Shown here: one piece after another, positions 1-8,476 of the stretch
How the letters are laid out: every line of letters begins with the position of its first letter
How positions within the stretch are numbered: position 1 is the first letter of the stretch
Assembly (NCBI RefSeq): GCF_018614775.1
Contig: NZ_JAGGOF010000077.1
Span: forward strand, 1-40,996
Length of the DNA: 40,996 nt
Direction of reading: 5' to 3'
Origin: Pseudomonas fluorescens
GTDB taxonomy: Bacteria > Pseudomonadota > Gammaproteobacteria > Pseudomonadales > Pseudomonadaceae
The notes under the pieces: generated by a model
The model's input: only the letters and a program-made list of their open reading frames with translations
Databases searched by the model: none
What the model was told of the DNA's origin: nothing
Translations under genes and position numbers: made by a program

Positions 1-104
1 GCGCTTTGGGTTACTTTTGGCTGGTCCGGCTCCCGGCTCTTCCAAAAGTGACTCGGCGTAAGGCCGAAACCCTAAGCAGCCGTTACCGCAGAAACGGATA
101 TGTA
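1..104. repeat. Dispersed intergenic repeat with three hairpins, cut by the window edge
   Basis: Non-coding stretch downstream of maiA. Three inverted repeats are visible: ACTTTTGG (13-20) with CCAAAAGT (42-49), CGGC (54-57) with GCCG (63-66), and CCGTT (80-84) with AACGG (93-97). I recall very similar text in many intergenic regions of fluorescens-group Pseudomonas; this is recollection, not a search. No U-tract follows any stem, so I do not call a terminator for the hmg operon here, although the stems may stabilise its 3' end. Confidence 0.5.
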
Positions 105-110
105 CTCAGC

Positions 111-138
111 CATAAGGCATAAGACATAAGACATAAGC
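111..138. repeat. Four tandem copies of a 7-bp unit CATAAGN
   Basis: Four head-to-tail units (CATAAGG, CATAAGA, CATAAGA, CATAAGC) lie just beyond the maiA stop codon. They form a small microsatellite-like tract that could vary in copy number between strains. No function is evident. Confidence 0.7.
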
Positions 139-145
139 CAAGGGA

Positions 146-784
146 TCAAACAGGCGTATCCAGCTGACTCCCCGGATGCGCCCGCTGAAACGCCCCATGC
201 GACGCCGCCAACCCCACCACCCGACAAATCCGCGGATACGCCTGCAACGAAACCCCAAACCGCTCAGCCGCATACACCTGCGGAATCAAGTACACATCCG
301 CCAACCCCGGCACCGTGCCGAAGCAAAAACCGTCATCGCCAATCAACTGTTCCACCGCCGCCAATCCCTGGCTGATCCAATGCCCGATCCACTCCGTCAC
401 CTGCGCCTCATCATGCCCCCACTGCCGCAGCTTGTTGAGCACACTGACATTGTGCAACGGATGAATGTCGCAACCGATCAGCGCCGCCACGCCCCGCTCA
501 TGGGCACGAATCGCCAGGTCGGCGCTGAGCAGCGGCACCTGTGGATAACGCTCCTCCAGGTATTCGATGATCGCGGGCGATTGCACCAGCATTTCGCCCT
601 CATCGGTACGCAGCACCGGGACGCGCCCCTGGGGATTGATCGCCAGGTAGGCCGGCTGGCGATGCTCGCCCCCCGGCGCCGCGATGAGGTTGACCGGCAA
701 GGCCTGGTAGTCCAGGCCCTTCAACGCCAGGGCAATACGCACCCGATAAGACGAGGTGGAACGGTAATAGGTATAGAGATCCAT
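146..784 (-). CDS. maiA: Maleylacetoacetate isomerase
   Basis: Zeta-class glutathione transferase of 212 aa that isomerises maleylacetoacetate to fumarylacetoacetate, using glutathione as cofactor, in cytoplasmic tyrosine breakdown. The N-terminal thioredoxin-like domain carries the zeta-class active-site segment STSSYRVRIALALKG near residues 9-23; the Cys of the animal SSCSWR motif is Ser here. The helical C-terminal domain follows, with the conserved PGLADVYLIPQ segment. The frame is open further upstream to 1042, but that extension lies inside fahA and is not GST-like, so the ATG at 784 (MDLYTYYRS) is chosen. It lies 10 bp after fahA and is last in the hmgA-fahA-maiA operon. Confidence 0.95.
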   Translation of the reverse strand: MDLYTYYRSTSSYRVRIALALKGLDYQALPVNLIAAPGGEHRQPAYLAINPQGRVPVLRTDEGEMLVQSPAIIEYLEERYPQVPLLSADLAIRAHERGVAALIGCDIHPLHNVSVLNKLRQWGHDEAQVTEWIGHWISQGLAAVEQLIGDDGFCFGTVPGLADVYLIPQVYAAERFGVSLQAYPRICRVVGLAASHGAFQRAHPGSQLDTPV

Positions 785-794
785 GCTCCGCCCC

Positions 795-2099
795 TCAATG
801 CGCCGGCAGGATCTTGCCACGGCATTCGCCGAAGCCGATGGAGGCAAAACCCTCGCGGCGGCAACGGGCCCGCAGGATAATCTCATCGCCATCCTCAAGG
901 AATTTGCGCACTTCACCGGACGCCAGTTCGATCGGCTTTTTTCCGCCTTCGGTGATTTCCAGCAGGCTGCCGAACTGGCCGCTCCCGGGGCCCGACAAGG
1001 TGCCCGAGCCGAACAGGTCACCGGCCTGCAACTGGCAACCATTGACGCTGTGGTGCGCCACCATCTGCGCTACCGTCCAGTACATGTACTGGGTGTTGCT
1101 CAGGGTCAGGCGATGCGCCGGCAGGTTCTGCTCGCGCATGGTTTCGGTCAGTAACAGCACTTCAAGTTCAATGTCGAAGGCGCCCGCGGCCTGGTCCCGC
1201 TTGTCCAGCAGATACGGCAGCGGTTGCGGATCGCCCTCGGGGCGCGCCGGTTGCGGGCGGCGGAACGGCTCGAGCGCTTCGGCCGTCACCACCCAGGGCG
1301 AAATACTGGTGAGGAAACTCTTCGACAGAAACGGCCCCAACGGCTGGTATTCCCACGCCTGGATATCCCGGGCCGACCAATCGTTGAGCAGGCAGAAACC
1401 ACCGATGTGCTCGGCGGCGTCACCAATGGCAATGGGCTCGCCCAAGGCGTTACCTTGGCCGATCCAGATCCCCAGCTCCAGCTCGTAGTCCAGCCGTGCA
1501 CAGGGACCAAAGGTTGGCTCGGTCTGGCCGGCCGGCAGCGTCTGGCCTTTTGGCCGGCGGACATCGGTGCCGGACGGGCGAATGGTCGAAGCGCGACCGT
1601 GATAACCGATGGGCACGTATTTGTAGTTGGGCAGCAAGGGATTGTCGGGGCGGAACAGCTTGCCGACGTTTTGCGCGTGCTCGATACCCACATAAAAGTC
1701 GGTGTAGTCGTTGATCTTCGCCGGCAGGTGCATCTGGCAGTCGGACGCAGCGAGCAACAGCTTCGCGCCCTCGGCTTCAATTTTTTCACGCATTGGGCTG
1801 TCTTCGCGCAACAGGTCCAGCAGCCGCTCACGCAGGGCAACCCGAGCGCCACGACCCAGCTCGAAGAACCCGTTCAACTGGCCGCCAGCCATGGCCTCGA
1901 CCGCTTCTCGCGCCGCGCCATCGAACAGGCCGGCTTGCAGCGCCGCCGACAGATCGAATATCTGCTCACCGATAGCCACGCCGCTGCGCAGGGCGCCGCC
2001 CCCGGTACTGAAGATACCCAGCGGCAGGTTTTGCAGCGCAAAGTCGGCGTGACCGTTGGCAGAGGTAACCCAGCTGCGGGCAGGGGAAAATTGAGTCAT
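795..2099 (-). CDS. fahA: Fumarylacetoacetase
   Basis: 434 aa. Hydrolyses fumarylacetoacetate to fumarate and acetoacetate, the last step of homogentisate degradation. The sequence is full length for the bacterial family: an N-terminal domain with PLGIFSTGG near residues 26-34, then the catalytic FAH fold with the metal-site signatures DFYVGIEHAQNVG, PIGYHGRASTI, ELGIWIGQGN and NDWSARDIQAWEYQPLGPF. It ends with the usual GDEIILRARC beta strand. Middle gene of a tight operon: 3 bp separate it from hmgA and 10 bp from maiA. Confidence 0.97.
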   Translation of the reverse strand: MTQFSPARSWVTSANGHADFALQNLPLGIFSTGGGALRSGVAIGEQIFDLSAALQAGLFDGAAREAVEAMAGGQLNGFFELGRGARVALRERLLDLLREDSPMREKIEAEGAKLLLAASDCQMHLPAKINDYTDFYVGIEHAQNVGKLFRPDNPLLPNYKYVPIGYHGRASTIRPSGTDVRRPKGQTLPAGQTEPTFGPCARLDYELELGIWIGQGNALGEPIAIGDAAEHIGGFCLLNDWSARDIQAWEYQPLGPFLSKSFLTSISPWVVTAEALEPFRRPQPARPEGDPQPLPYLLDKRDQAAGAFDIELEVLLLTETMREQNLPAHRLTLSNTQYMYWTVAQMVAHHSVNGCQLQAGDLFGSGTLSGPGSGQFGSLLEITEGGKKPIELASGEVRKFLEDGDEIILRARCRREGFASIGFGECRGKILPAH

Positions 2100-2102
2100 G
2101 GG

Positions 2103-3407
2103 TTATCTCCGGGTCGGGTCGAAGGTGACAGGCAACGAAGCCCAGCAAGCATCGTAGTCGGTTTGCCGTTGCGGGCAGTCCAGGGCGAAACGGCTCGGAC
2201 GCAGCACTTGGCTGGTCTCGAACATGAACGCCATGGTGTTGTCGATTTTCGCCGGTTGCAGGTCGGCATTGATCGCCCTGGTGCAGGTTTCGCCGTCCGG
2301 GCCGTGGGCGCTCATGCAACTGTGCAGGGATGCGCCGCCCGGCAGGAAGCCTTCGGCCTTGGCGTCGTAGGCGCCCTGGATCAAGCCCATGAACTCGTTC
2401 ATCAGGTTGCGGTGGAACCACGGTGGACGGAAGGTCTTTTCCGCCACCATCCAGCGCGGCGGGAAGATCACGAAATCGAGGTTGGCCAGGCCATGGACGC
2501 TGGTGGGCGAGGTCAATACAGTGAAGATCGACGGGTCCGGGTGGTCGAAGCTGACCGTGCCCAAGGTGTTGAAACGACGCAGGTCATATTTGTACGGCAC
2601 GTTGTTGCCGTGCCAGGCCACTACGTCCAGCGGCGAATGCCCCAGTTCGCACCCCCACAACTCGCCAAGGAATTTCTGCACCAGGGTGGTCGGTTGGGTG
2701 AGGTTTTCGTAATGGGCAACCGGCGTCATGAAATCCCTGGGGTTCGCCAGGCCATTGCTGCCGATGGGCCCGAGATCCGGCAAGCGCAGCGGCGCGCCAT
2801 GATTTTCAGCGAGATAACCGCGGGCCTGGGGGTCGAGCAACTCGACACGAAACTTCAGGCCCCGGGGCAGCACGGCGATTTCCAGCGGTGCCAGTTCCAG
2901 TACGCCCAACTCGGTGGCAATCCGCAGCCGACCGAGCTGCGGCACGATCAGCCACTCACCGTCCGCATTGAAGAACACCCGCTCCATGGAACGGTTCGCG
3001 CCATAGTGATAAACGCTGATGCCGGCCGGTTTGTCCACGCTGGCGTTGGCGGCCATGCGCACCAGCCCGTCGAGGAAATCGGTAGGTTCGGCGGGCACCT
3101 CCAGCGGGTTCCAGCGCAACCGATTCGGCGTGACGTCACCCAGTGCGCCGCCGGCCAGTTGCCGCTCCAGCCTGGTGAAGGCCGGATGATTGGCCGAAGG
3201 TCGGATGCGATACATCCAGGTGCGCCGCGCTTCGCTGCGGGCCATGGTGAACGCGGTGCCGGAGAACAGTTCGGCATAGAGGCCATACGGCGCTTTTTGC
3301 GGGGAGTTCTGGCCGACGGGCAATGCGCCAGGCAACGCTTCGCTGGCGAATTCATTGCCAAAGCCCGACTGGTAAGCCAGGTCCGACGCTGGGGAATCGA
3401 GGTTCAT
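2103..3407 (-). CDS. hmgA: Homogentisate 1,2-dioxygenase
   Basis: 434 aa. A non-haem Fe(II) dioxygenase that opens the ring of homogentisate to maleylacetoacetate. The iron ligands expected from the family are visible: H332 in WFHRN, E338 in NEFMGL and H368 in AHGPDG. The N-terminal YQSGFGNEF signature is also present. The frame is open to 3482, but the ATG at 3407 has a strong AGGAGG 5-6 bp upstream and gives the normal N-terminus (MNLDSPASDLAYQSGFG). First gene of the operon, divergent from hmgR. Loss of hmgA in Pseudomonas is known to cause brown pyomelanin accumulation. Confidence 0.97.
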   Translation of the reverse strand: MNLDSPASDLAYQSGFGNEFASEALPGALPVGQNSPQKAPYGLYAELFSGTAFTMARSEARRTWMYRIRPSANHPAFTRLERQLAGGALGDVTPNRLRWNPLEVPAEPTDFLDGLVRMAANASVDKPAGISVYHYGANRSMERVFFNADGEWLIVPQLGRLRIATELGVLELAPLEIAVLPRGLKFRVELLDPQARGYLAENHGAPLRLPDLGPIGSNGLANPRDFMTPVAHYENLTQPTTLVQKFLGELWGCELGHSPLDVVAWHGNNVPYKYDLRRFNTLGTVSFDHPDPSIFTVLTSPTSVHGLANLDFVIFPPRWMVAEKTFRPPWFHRNLMNEFMGLIQGAYDAKAEGFLPGGASLHSCMSAHGPDGETCTRAINADLQPAKIDNTMAFMFETSQVLRPSRFALDCPQRQTDYDACWASLPVTFDPTRR

Positions 3408-3472
3408 GGAGCCTCCTGGGATGCGGTCCCTCGCCGATTTGGAGCGTTCGGGGCACACCGGGTTGTTTTTAT

Positions 3473-3499
3473 CGTAATTCAATTACGCATAACGTAATT
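3473..3499. promoter_or_regulatory. Putative HmgR operator with three CGTAATT half-sites
   Basis: Three perfect 7-mers lie in the hmgA/hmgR gap: CGTAATT (3473-3479, +), its complement AATTACG (3481-3487) and CGTAATT again (3493-3499, +). They form two overlapping perfect palindromes that share the central half-site: CGTAATTCAATTACG with a 1-nt spacer, and AATTACGCATAACGTAATT with a 5-nt spacer. P. putida HmgR is known to bind a palindrome in this gap and to be released by homogentisate; the exact match to the published site is not checked. The site overlaps both predicted promoters, so it could repress hmgA and autoregulate hmgR. Confidence 0.7.
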
Positions 3500-3519
3500 T
3501 GCTCGACGGCGACCGTCAA
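3491..3519 (-). promoter_or_regulatory. Putative hmgA-fahA-maiA promoter
   Basis: On the minus strand TTGACG (3519-3514) is followed after 17 bp by TACGTT (3496-3491), a good -35 with a weak -10. The -10 lies inside the third CGTAATT half-site, so HmgR binding would block RNA polymerase. The leader to the hmgA ATG would be about 80 nt. Confidence 0.4.
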
Positions 3520-3527
3520 GCTATAAA
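3499..3527 (+). promoter_or_regulatory. Putative hmgR promoter
   Basis: TTGCTC (3499-3504) and TATAAA (3522-3527) are separated by 17 bp. The -35 abuts the last operator half-site, which fits autoregulation. The -10 is good and the -35 is weak. The leader to the ATG at 3560 would be about 25 nt, with no strong Shine-Dalgarno. Confidence 0.4.
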
Positions 3528-3559
3528 GACGCCCATTCGCTTCTGGACCTCGCGCCGCC

Positions 3560-4372
3560 ATGGAAACCCCGCTCAACAACGGTAAACAGAAAGTCCGCTC
3601 GGCCGAAGTCGGCACCGACATTCTCAAGGCCCTGGCCGAGCTGTCGCCTTCCACGTCGCTGTCGCGCCTGGCCGAACATGTGCAGATGCCAGCGAGCAAG
3701 GTCCATCGATACCTGCAGGCATTGATTGCCAGCGGGTTTGCCGAGCAGAACGCTGCCACCAATCACTACGGGCTGGGCCGCGAGGCCTTGCGCGTGGGGC
3801 TGGCCGCGTTGAACGGCATGGACGTGCTGCAAGTGGCCGCGATGCCGTTGGCCGAGTTGCGCGACGATCTGAACGAAACCTGTTTCCTCGCGGTGTGGGG
3901 CAACCACGGCGCGACCGTGGTGCGCATCGAACCGGCCGTGCGCGCCGTGACCGTGGTCACGCAACTGGGCTCGGTGTTGCCGCTGCTCAGTTCGTCCACA
4001 GGGTTGGTGTTCAGCGCCTACCTGCCGGAGCGCGAGACGATCGGACTGCGGAAACAGGAAGTGCAAGGAACCGACCATCACGCCCTCGCCGACGATCAGG
4101 CCTACGTCACTCTTTGCGAGCAGATCCGCAACCGCGGCCTGCATCACGTGCATGGCCTGCTGATGCCGGGGGTGGATGCCTTGTCCGCACCGGTGTTCAA
4201 TGCGGTCGGCCAGGTGGCGGCGGTGATGACCATCGTCGGCCCGACGTCGCTGTTTCACGCCGACGAAAACGGCCCGGCAGCCCAGCGGTTGCTGGCGGCA
4301 ACCCGGGCGGTGAGTTGGCGGATGGGGTATGAGGCGGCCCCGGGATCAGTTCAGGCAGACGCCCGGTTCTAA
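3560..4372 (+). CDS. hmgR: IclR-family repressor of homogentisate catabolism
   Basis: 270 aa. The N-terminal winged helix-turn-helix (about residues 15-60, SRLAEHVQMPASKVHRYLQ with wing SGFAEQN) is followed by the IclR effector-binding domain (about 80-255), with the family pattern LLSSSTGLVFSAYLP and a conserved RNRGLHHVHG segment. It is divergent from hmgA with a palindromic operator between them, the arrangement known for P. putida HmgR, which responds to homogentisate. The ATG is taken because the HTH begins right after it; only a weak ribosome binding site is seen. Its TAA interlocks with the TAG of the convergent LuxR gene over 4 nt (CTAA). Confidence 0.88.
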   Translation: METPLNNGKQKVRSAEVGTDILKALAELSPSTSLSRLAEHVQMPASKVHRYLQALIASGFAEQNAATNHYGLGREALRVGLAALNGMDVLQVAAMPLAELRDDLNETCFLAVWGNHGATVVRIEPAVRAVTVVTQLGSVLPLLSSSTGLVFSAYLPERETIGLRKQEVQGTDHHALADDQAYVTLCEQIRNRGLHHVHGLLMPGVDALSAPVFNAVGQVAAVMTIVGPTSLFHADENGPAAQRLLAATRAVSWRMGYEAAPGSVQADARF

Positions 4373-6918
4373 CCCATTACGCCCAGCACCTTGGCCTTCG
4401 CCACCGCCTGGGTACGCCTTTGCACGCCCAGCTTGCTGTGTATCCGCCGCGAGTGGGTCTTTACGGTATGCAACGAGATGAACAGCCGTTCGGCAATCTG
4501 CTGGTTTGAATGGCCCTGGGCGATCAGCTCAAGCACTTCCAGCTCGCGATGACTGAGCAAGGCGTCTTCCATGGCGGCGGGCGACTCGACCTGATCGACC
4601 GATTGCGCCCAGCGCAACAGCTCGGGCTGGCGCAGGCGCAGCTCACACAAGGCTTGCTGGGCGCGCCAGCAAGCGACCCGCTGGAGCCCGTCCTGCACAA
4701 GCGTGCGCGCCCGGGAACGGTCGGCGGACAACCAGGCGACTTCAGCCAGTGCCAAGTGCAGCTCGGTTTCCAGACTGTGCATTTCAGCCTGTCGGGCCTG
4801 GGCGATCATGGTTTCCAGGCGAGCCAGCGGATCCTGCGCCCGATGCAGGTGGACCTCGGTCAGCAGCAACAGGTATTCAAGCCGCGGAATCAGCTCCAGG
4901 GTGGCAGGCGGCGCATGCTTGGCCTGGGCGCCGCGAAAATGCCGCAACACCCGGCTCAAGGCTTCATGGGCCAGTTCCGCCCGCCCCTGTTGCAGCCAGA
5001 ACTGGCAACTGGTTTGCAGCAACACGCCACGGTACACGGTGTCGGGAATGTGCCGCTGCTGCATGATCCGCTCGGCGTCGCGCAGTTGCATGAAGGCCTC
5101 GCCGTAGTCGCCTTGGTTGGCCGCCAGGCTAGCCTTGCCGAGAAAGCCATAGAGCACTTGTTTGTCCTGGCTGTGCAGGCCGGTTTCCAGCCCGGTTTGA
5201 AACTGCTCGGCAGCCCGCTCTTCAAACCCCATGCGCAACGCCAGGCGTCCGCGCCGCAGGGCAATACGTCCCAGTAACGGGGAAAAATCCTGGCCGGGGC
5301 GCTCGAGCAACGCCTGGACATCGCTCAGCAGTTCATCGGCCCGGTGAGGCGCGCCGCGTTGTTCCAGCACTTGCGCGTGGTCCAGTTCCAGCAGCCCTTC
5401 AAACACCAGTGAACCCTGGGCGCGAGCCAGGCAAAGTGCCTGGCGGTTGATCCACTGTGCCGAGGCCAGTTCGCCCTTGAGCAAGGCCTGTTGCGTCAAC
5501 CCCGATTGGCACAGCAAACGTGAAGCCCAGGCATCGGGCTCCAGGTGGATCTGGGCCTGGAGGAAATGTTCCCGTGCCGGGTCACCCTCACCGTCAAGGT
5601 GCAGCAGCCAGCCACGCAGGACCTGCCAGCGCGCAACCAGCTGGCGCTGCTGGCAGGCGCGAGGCTGCGGCGCGAACCGGGTCAGTTGTTCGATGCACAC
5701 CGACGCCTGGTCAAAGCGGCCGGCGAACAACAGGGCGGCCGTAACCAACCCCACCGATTGCGGGGTGCCGAGCGACAACGCTTCGCCTTGTTGATCATGC
5801 AAGCTCAGCAACAACACGACATTGCGACGCTGCAAAACATGCTCGAAGCTCAAATGCTGCAAAAAGCTGACGGCCGCCTCGAATTCTCCAGCCAACATCG
5901 CTTGCTCGAACGCCATTTGCCAATCCTGTTCGGCCGCAAACCACTGGCAGGCCCGCCGATGCCAGGAACGGCCCTGGGGCCAGGGCACGTCTTGCACCAA
6001 GCGGGCCAGGGCCGGGAAGATCTGCAACCAATCCGACGTCTGCTCCCAGGGCTCGATGAAACACCCCAGGTCCCTCAGCAAGGGAAGGCATTCAGCGCCC
6101 ACTGTGTCACCGAACAAATGCTCGCAAAGCCGGGCATTGAAGCGCGGCAGATGGGCCAGCACGCGCCAGGCCTGCGCCAGTTCCGGGGTCAGGGTGCTGA
6201 ACAACTCGTAGTCCAGATAATCCAGCAAGGTCCCCGCCCGCCCTGGCGTTGCATGACTGCGCGCCCACTCGCAACGTTCGAGCAAGCTGATGCGCACCCC
6301 GGCGCACCAGCCGCCACTGCGCTGTATCACCTCGCGGGCAGTTCGGGCAGCCTGGGGTTCAGGCAAATGATGGAGCAGTTGCTGGACATCGCCTTGAGTG
6401 AAAAACAGTGCCTGTGCATCAAACTCGTGCAACTCGTCATCAAGCAACAGCCGCGGCCAGTTACAGTGGGGACGGCGGCGCCCATTCAGCCACAGGTGCA
6501 ATGCCGGGCTGCTGGCGTTCAACAGCCGGTCGAGCAACAGGTCCAGCTCGGGGTTCGGCACTCGGCAGTAATCATCCAGAAACAACCAGGTGGGCGTGTG
6601 CAAACGTGCGACGTGGGCCAACAGCCCCGCTTCGTCCATCACCGGCAAGCCAAGGGTTTGCGCCAGGCGCTCGCACATCTGCGCGGGGCTCAGCGCAGCG
6701 CCCCCCAGCGGCAGCCAGTGCAACCGGCACTCGGCGGGTGCCTGGAGAAAACATTCGGCGAACAACGCGCTCTTGCCGCTGCCCGCCGGCGCGCAAAGCA
6801 GTTTTACCCGCGCCTCGGAGGTCAGCAGCGGCTCGCTCAAGGACCGCCGTGGCACATGCGTCGAGGACAGGCGAGGGAGCAGTCCCGGACGGTCCGGACA
6901 CGGGGTCATGGCGGTCAT
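4369..6918 (-). CDS. Large MalT-like LuxR-family ATP-dependent regulator
   Basis: 849 aa with the MalT/LAL (large ATP-binding LuxR-like) layout. A STAND-type NTPase is N-terminal with Walker A APAGSGKSAL near residues 43-52 and a WLFLDDYCR Walker B. A long TPR-like helical array fills about 350-780. The C-terminal LuxR HTH starts near residue 785 with LSHRELEVLELIAQGHSNQ and ISLHTVKTH. Such proteins activate transcription when an inducer binds. The first ATG (6918) has AGGAC 8 nt upstream and is preferred over the ATG three codons on. Beside it on the same strand is the DUF1302/DUF1329 pair, separated by a terminator. Control of that pair is inference. Confidence 0.85.
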   Translation of the reverse strand: MTAMTPCPDRPGLLPRLSSTHVPRRSLSEPLLTSEARVKLLCAPAGSGKSALFAECFLQAPAECRLHWLPLGGAALSPAQMCERLAQTLGLPVMDEAGLLAHVARLHTPTWLFLDDYCRVPNPELDLLLDRLLNASSPALHLWLNGRRRPHCNWPRLLLDDELHEFDAQALFFTQGDVQQLLHHLPEPQAARTAREVIQRSGGWCAGVRISLLERCEWARSHATPGRAGTLLDYLDYELFSTLTPELAQAWRVLAHLPRFNARLCEHLFGDTVGAECLPLLRDLGCFIEPWEQTSDWLQIFPALARLVQDVPWPQGRSWHRRACQWFAAEQDWQMAFEQAMLAGEFEAAVSFLQHLSFEHVLQRRNVVLLLSLHDQQGEALSLGTPQSVGLVTAALLFAGRFDQASVCIEQLTRFAPQPRACQQRQLVARWQVLRGWLLHLDGEGDPAREHFLQAQIHLEPDAWASRLLCQSGLTQQALLKGELASAQWINRQALCLARAQGSLVFEGLLELDHAQVLEQRGAPHRADELLSDVQALLERPGQDFSPLLGRIALRRGRLALRMGFEERAAEQFQTGLETGLHSQDKQVLYGFLGKASLAANQGDYGEAFMQLRDAERIMQQRHIPDTVYRGVLLQTSCQFWLQQGRAELAHEALSRVLRHFRGAQAKHAPPATLELIPRLEYLLLLTEVHLHRAQDPLARLETMIAQARQAEMHSLETELHLALAEVAWLSADRSRARTLVQDGLQRVACWRAQQALCELRLRQPELLRWAQSVDQVESPAAMEDALLSHRELEVLELIAQGHSNQQIAERLFISLHTVKTHSRRIHSKLGVQRRTQAVAKAKVLGVMG

Positions 6919-7008
6919 GTACGAAGGTCCTGTTTATTGTTGTCCTACCACCCTAGTCCTGTGTCACCGACCTTTGGAGAAGTATTCAGCGCGCTGATTG
7001 GCGCCCAT

Positions 7009-7042
7009 AAAAAAATGACCGGCAGAGGGGGCTGCCGGTCAT
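7009..7042 (-). terminator. Rho-independent terminator after the DUF1302-DUF1329 operon
   Basis: Perfect 11-bp stem ATGACCGGCAG (7015-7025) / CTGCCGGTCAT (7032-7042) with an AGGGGG loop. On the minus strand it is followed by a run of seven T (7015-7009 as A on the plus strand). It lies 45 bp beyond the DUF1329 stop and isolates the pair from the LuxR gene downstream. Confidence 0.9.
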
Positions 7043-7086
7043 CACTGTTGCTTCAAGCCAGACACCCTTCTGGCAAGGGATCTTCC

Positions 7087-8454
7087 TTAACGTACGCCTG
7101 TGGAGCGCAGCGCCGCCGGTGTGTAGTCAGCCGCCCGCGCCTCGAACCCGTATTCGTAGCTGTGCTTCTCTTCGTTCTTCATCCCCAACGCGATGTAGCG
7201 GCCGGCGATGATGTCGTAGAGCGCTTCAAGGGTGTAGCCCGGGTTCTGGTGGTCGTAGTAGAACTGCGCGTGACCTTCAGCCACGCGCCACAACTGGCCG
7301 CGACCGTCGTAGTGATCCACCAGCGCCGCCTGCCAGCTGTCCTCGTCGAAGTACATGTGGCGCTTGGCGTAGATGTGCCGCTCGCTGGGCTTGACCGTGC
7401 CCACCACTTCCCAGACCCGGTGCAACTCATAGCGGGTCAGGTCCTGGTTGATGTGGCCGGCCTTGATCACATCGTCGTACTTGAGGCTCGGCGAGTCGAG
7501 CTTGTAGCTGTTATAGGGGATGTACATTTCCTTCTTGCCGATCAGCTTCCAGTCGTAGCGATCCGGGGCGCCGGAGAACAGGTCGAAGTTGTCGGAGGTG
7601 CGCAAGCCGTCGGCCGCAGTACCCGGGCCGTCGTAGGCCACTTGCGGGGCACGACGCACACGGCGCTGACCGGCGTTGTAGATCCAGGCCAGGCGCGGCT
7701 CCTTCACCTGGTCCAGGGTTTCATGCACCAGCAGCACGTTACCGGCCAGGCGCGCCGGGGCGGTGACTTCCTGCTTGAAGTAGGTCAGCACGTTGCTGGC
7801 CTTCTCCGGGTCGGCGTCCTTGATCAGGAACGGCGTGGCAATCTCTTCTTCGAAGCGGATCGGTGTGAAGCTGCCATTGGTCTGCGGTGTGGCCTGGGTG
7901 ATGATGCGCCGCAGGTTACCGCCGTGATAGCGGGTGATGTGGTTCCACAGCACTTCCACGCCGTTCTTGGGAATCGGGAACGCGTAATAGCGGTTACCGG
8001 TGAAGTTGGACAGGCCGTTACCGTCATTGATGGACGTTACGTTAAGCGCGCTGCGCTTGGCCGATTCGTAGATGTCCGGCGGCAACCCGACACTGCGATG
8101 GGTCGGGTAGACCGGGATCTTGTAGGTCTCCGGGTAGCGCTTGAACATCGCGACCTGACCTTCGGACAGCTTGTCCTTGTACTTGTCCACGGTTGCGGCG
8201 GTGATGGTAAACAACGGTTTTTCATTGGCGAACGGGTCGGCCAGGAAGCCTTTGCTGTCCACGGCACCGGCGTTTTTCGCGATACCACCGGTCCAGGCCG
8301 GGATCGAACCATCGGCGTTCCCGGCCTTCTCGGCGCCCAGCGGCGTAAGGCTGGTGCCCAGTTTGTTGGCTTCCTCCGGCGAAACCGCCGCCATTACGTT
8401 CGCGGCCAGCAGGCTCAGGGCCAGGGCACCGCATTGCAGGATCATCTTGCGCAT
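7087..8454 (-). CDS. DUF1329 periplasmic protein (LolA/LolB-like family)
   Basis: 455 aa with an N-terminal signal peptide (MRKMILQCGALALSLLAANVMAA, cleavage near residues 22-23). The mature part begins VSPEEANKLGTSLTPLGAEKAGN and holds PAWTGGIAK, both typical of DUF1329. This family is usually annotated as LolA-like outer-membrane sorting, which implies a fold able to carry lipids; the cargo is unknown. It is 22 bp downstream of the DUF1302 porin-like gene and surely cotranscribed. In Pseudomonas the two families are nearly always paired, often next to genes for hydrophobic substrates. No enzyme gene accompanies them here. Confidence 0.85.
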   Translation of the reverse strand: MRKMILQCGALALSLLAANVMAAVSPEEANKLGTSLTPLGAEKAGNADGSIPAWTGGIAKNAGAVDSKGFLADPFANEKPLFTITAATVDKYKDKLSEGQVAMFKRYPETYKIPVYPTHRSVGLPPDIYESAKRSALNVTSINDGNGLSNFTGNRYYAFPIPKNGVEVLWNHITRYHGGNLRRIITQATPQTNGSFTPIRFEEEIATPFLIKDADPEKASNVLTYFKQEVTAPARLAGNVLLVHETLDQVKEPRLAWIYNAGQRRVRRAPQVAYDGPGTAADGLRTSDNFDLFSGAPDRYDWKLIGKKEMYIPYNSYKLDSPSLKYDDVIKAGHINQDLTRYELHRVWEVVGTVKPSERHIYAKRHMYFDEDSWQAALVDHYDGRGQLWRVAEGHAQFYYDHQNPGYTLEALYDIIAGRYIALGMKNEEKHSYEYGFEARAADYTPAALRSTGVR

Positions 8455-8476
8455 TGGGTTTTCCTTGTCAGCCAGA

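Noticed and set aside
111..138. CRISPR-like array
   Set aside because: Units of 7 bp without spacers are a simple tandem repeat; no CRISPR or cas gene in the window.
1224..3497. Long plus-strand open frame antisense to fahA/hmgA
   Set aside because: Mirror of high-GC genes; no family motif, no ribosome binding site, composition rich in Arg, Gly and Gln.
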